Assembly: GCF_004135625.1 (NCBI RefSeq)
Contig: NZ_SDPV01000001.1
Location: forward strand, 556,501 to 620,500
Origin: Pelagerythrobacter rhizovicinus
Lineage (GTDB): Bacteria > Pseudomonadota > Alphaproteobacteria > Sphingomonadales > Sphingomonadaceae
Direction of reading: 5' to 3'
Length of the DNA: 64,000 nucleotides
Shown here: positions 63,439 through 64,000 of the stretch, in pieces
How positions within the stretch are numbered: the first letter of the stretch is position 1
How the letters are laid out: each line of letters begins with the position of its first letter
Translations under genes and position numbers: made by a program
Notes under the pieces: model-generated
Databases searched by the model: none
Told to the model about the DNA's origin: nothing
What the model saw: only the letters and a program-made list of their open reading frames with translations

Positions 63439-64000
63439 ATGAACTGGCGTATCGGGACAGCGGCGTTGGGGTTCCTGGCTATGGCCTGTGCGGGCGCGAT
63501 GGCGCAGGATCCGGATCCGGCCGCAGCCGCATCGCGTGCCGAGGCAGATCCGAGCTCCTGGCCTGCCGCGTCCTCGCCCGATGCGCTGACCGATCCTGCT
63601 ACCGAGGCGCGGATCGGCGATCTACTCGCACGGATGACTCTCGAGCAAAAGGTCGGTCAGCTCATCCAGGCGGACATCAGCGCGATCGAGCCGGCCGATC
63701 TTGCCGAGTACCCGCTCGGTTCGATCCTCGCGGGCGGCAACAGCGGACCCTACGGCAACGAACGCGCGAGCGCTGCGGACTGGAACCGGCTCGTACGCGA
63801 GTTCCGCGCCGCTTCGCTCGCCAATTCTGATAACGGTGTGGCGATCCCGATCATCTTCGGCGTGGATGCGGTTCACGGCCACAACAACGTTCCCGGCGCG
63901 ACCGTCTTTCCGCACAATATCGGGCTCGGCGCGGCGCGCGATGTCGACCTGATCCGCCGCATCGGCGCAGCGACCGCGCGCGAGATCTCCGCGAGCGGAA
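63439..64000 (+). CDS. Glycoside hydrolase family 3 protein (partial, N-terminal part)
   Basis: An exported family 3 hydrolase cut by the window edge. The signal peptide is MNWRIGTAALGFLAMACAGA, cleaved after AMA. The N-terminal domain shows LLARMTLEQKVGQLIQADIS, the IFGVDAVHGHNNVPGATVFP substrate segment and GAATAREI, typical of beta-glucosidase-type family 3 enzymes. The nucleophile Asp lies beyond the visible part. The ribosome site GGGGAGAGG precedes ATG 63439. It probably belongs with the MFS genes in sugar use. Confidence 0.93.
   Translation, partial: MNWRIGTAALGFLAMACAGAMAQDPDPAAAASRAEADPSSWPAASSPDALTDPATEARIGDLLARMTLEQKVGQLIQADISAIEPADLAEYPLGSILAGGNSGPYGNERASAADWNRLVREFRAASLANSDNGVAIPIIFGVDAVHGHNNVPGATVFPHNIGLGAARDVDLIRRIGAATAREISASG

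Noticed and set aside
63309-63830. Plus-strand frame overlapping the glycoside hydrolase start
   Set aside because: It reads the hydrolase gene in a wrong frame; the hydrolase has a signal peptide and family motifs.

Overview
The window is a densely packed, high-GC chromosomal segment of an alphaproteobacterium. Gene content and order point to Sphingomonadales, most likely Erythrobacteraceae (inferred from remembered gene orders, not from a search). The markers are the tsaB-rimI-mucR-fur-plsC-miaB-phoH-ybeY-corC cluster, the mutY/DUF721/two DsbA-like proteins/smc block, rpmF-plsX-fabH-ihfA-merR, atpH-atpA-atpG beside priA and fsa, and many short palindromic intergenic repeats of the kind seen in sphingomonads. 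No rRNA, tRNA, CRISPR array, prophage or transposase gene was found.

Layout. 1-2560: end of the F1Fo ATP synthase operon (atpH, atpA, atpG partial). 2705-6625: a membrane-anchored trypsin-like protease, then a DUF1203/Ada/PEP-mutase-like operon. 6644-13830: priA, fsa, a CobT-like VWA protein, a nitroreductase and cysS. 13860-16932: a DUF559 nuclease-fold gene bracketed by two palindromic repeats, then a 2-hydroxyacid dehydrogenase and an aldehyde dehydrogenase. 17049-18334: a divergent module of two small proteins facing an S24 (LexA-type) regulator. 18578-22997: metallo-hydrolase, MAPEG protein, rpmF-plsX-fabH (ribosome and fatty acid synthesis) and ihfA-merR. 23502-30311: smc, two thioredoxin-fold proteins, DUF721/DciA and mutY. 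30472-40288: a Tat-exported serine hydrolase, nudC, an FrnE-like protein, an orphan chemoreceptor, mgtE, a cyclophilin, a lipase-like lipoprotein and a LysR regulator. 40366-48552: the tsaB...corC cluster, interrupted by one unknown secreted protein on the other strand. 48670-54393: a RutE-like nitroreductase, a NifU-type scaffold, a large M16 peptidase and class II DAHP synthase. 54568-60040: a zinc-peptidase-like TPR lipoprotein, ergothioneine biosynthesis (egtB, egtD) and a membrane retropepsin. 60120-64000: two MFS transporters and the start of an exported family 3 glycoside hydrolase, apparently a sugar-use locus.

The most unusual feature is the population of short palindromic repeats, grouped here as families A to G. 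There are 15 copies, nearly all between genes. One family B copy lies in frame inside egtB and adds roughly 27-30 residues to the linker between its two domains. Two family C units bracket the DUF559 gene: one supplies its apparent ribosome-binding site and the other encodes its C-terminus. A family G element supplies the likely ribosome-binding site of ybeY. These repeats therefore contribute to coding sequence and translation signals as well as to spacers.
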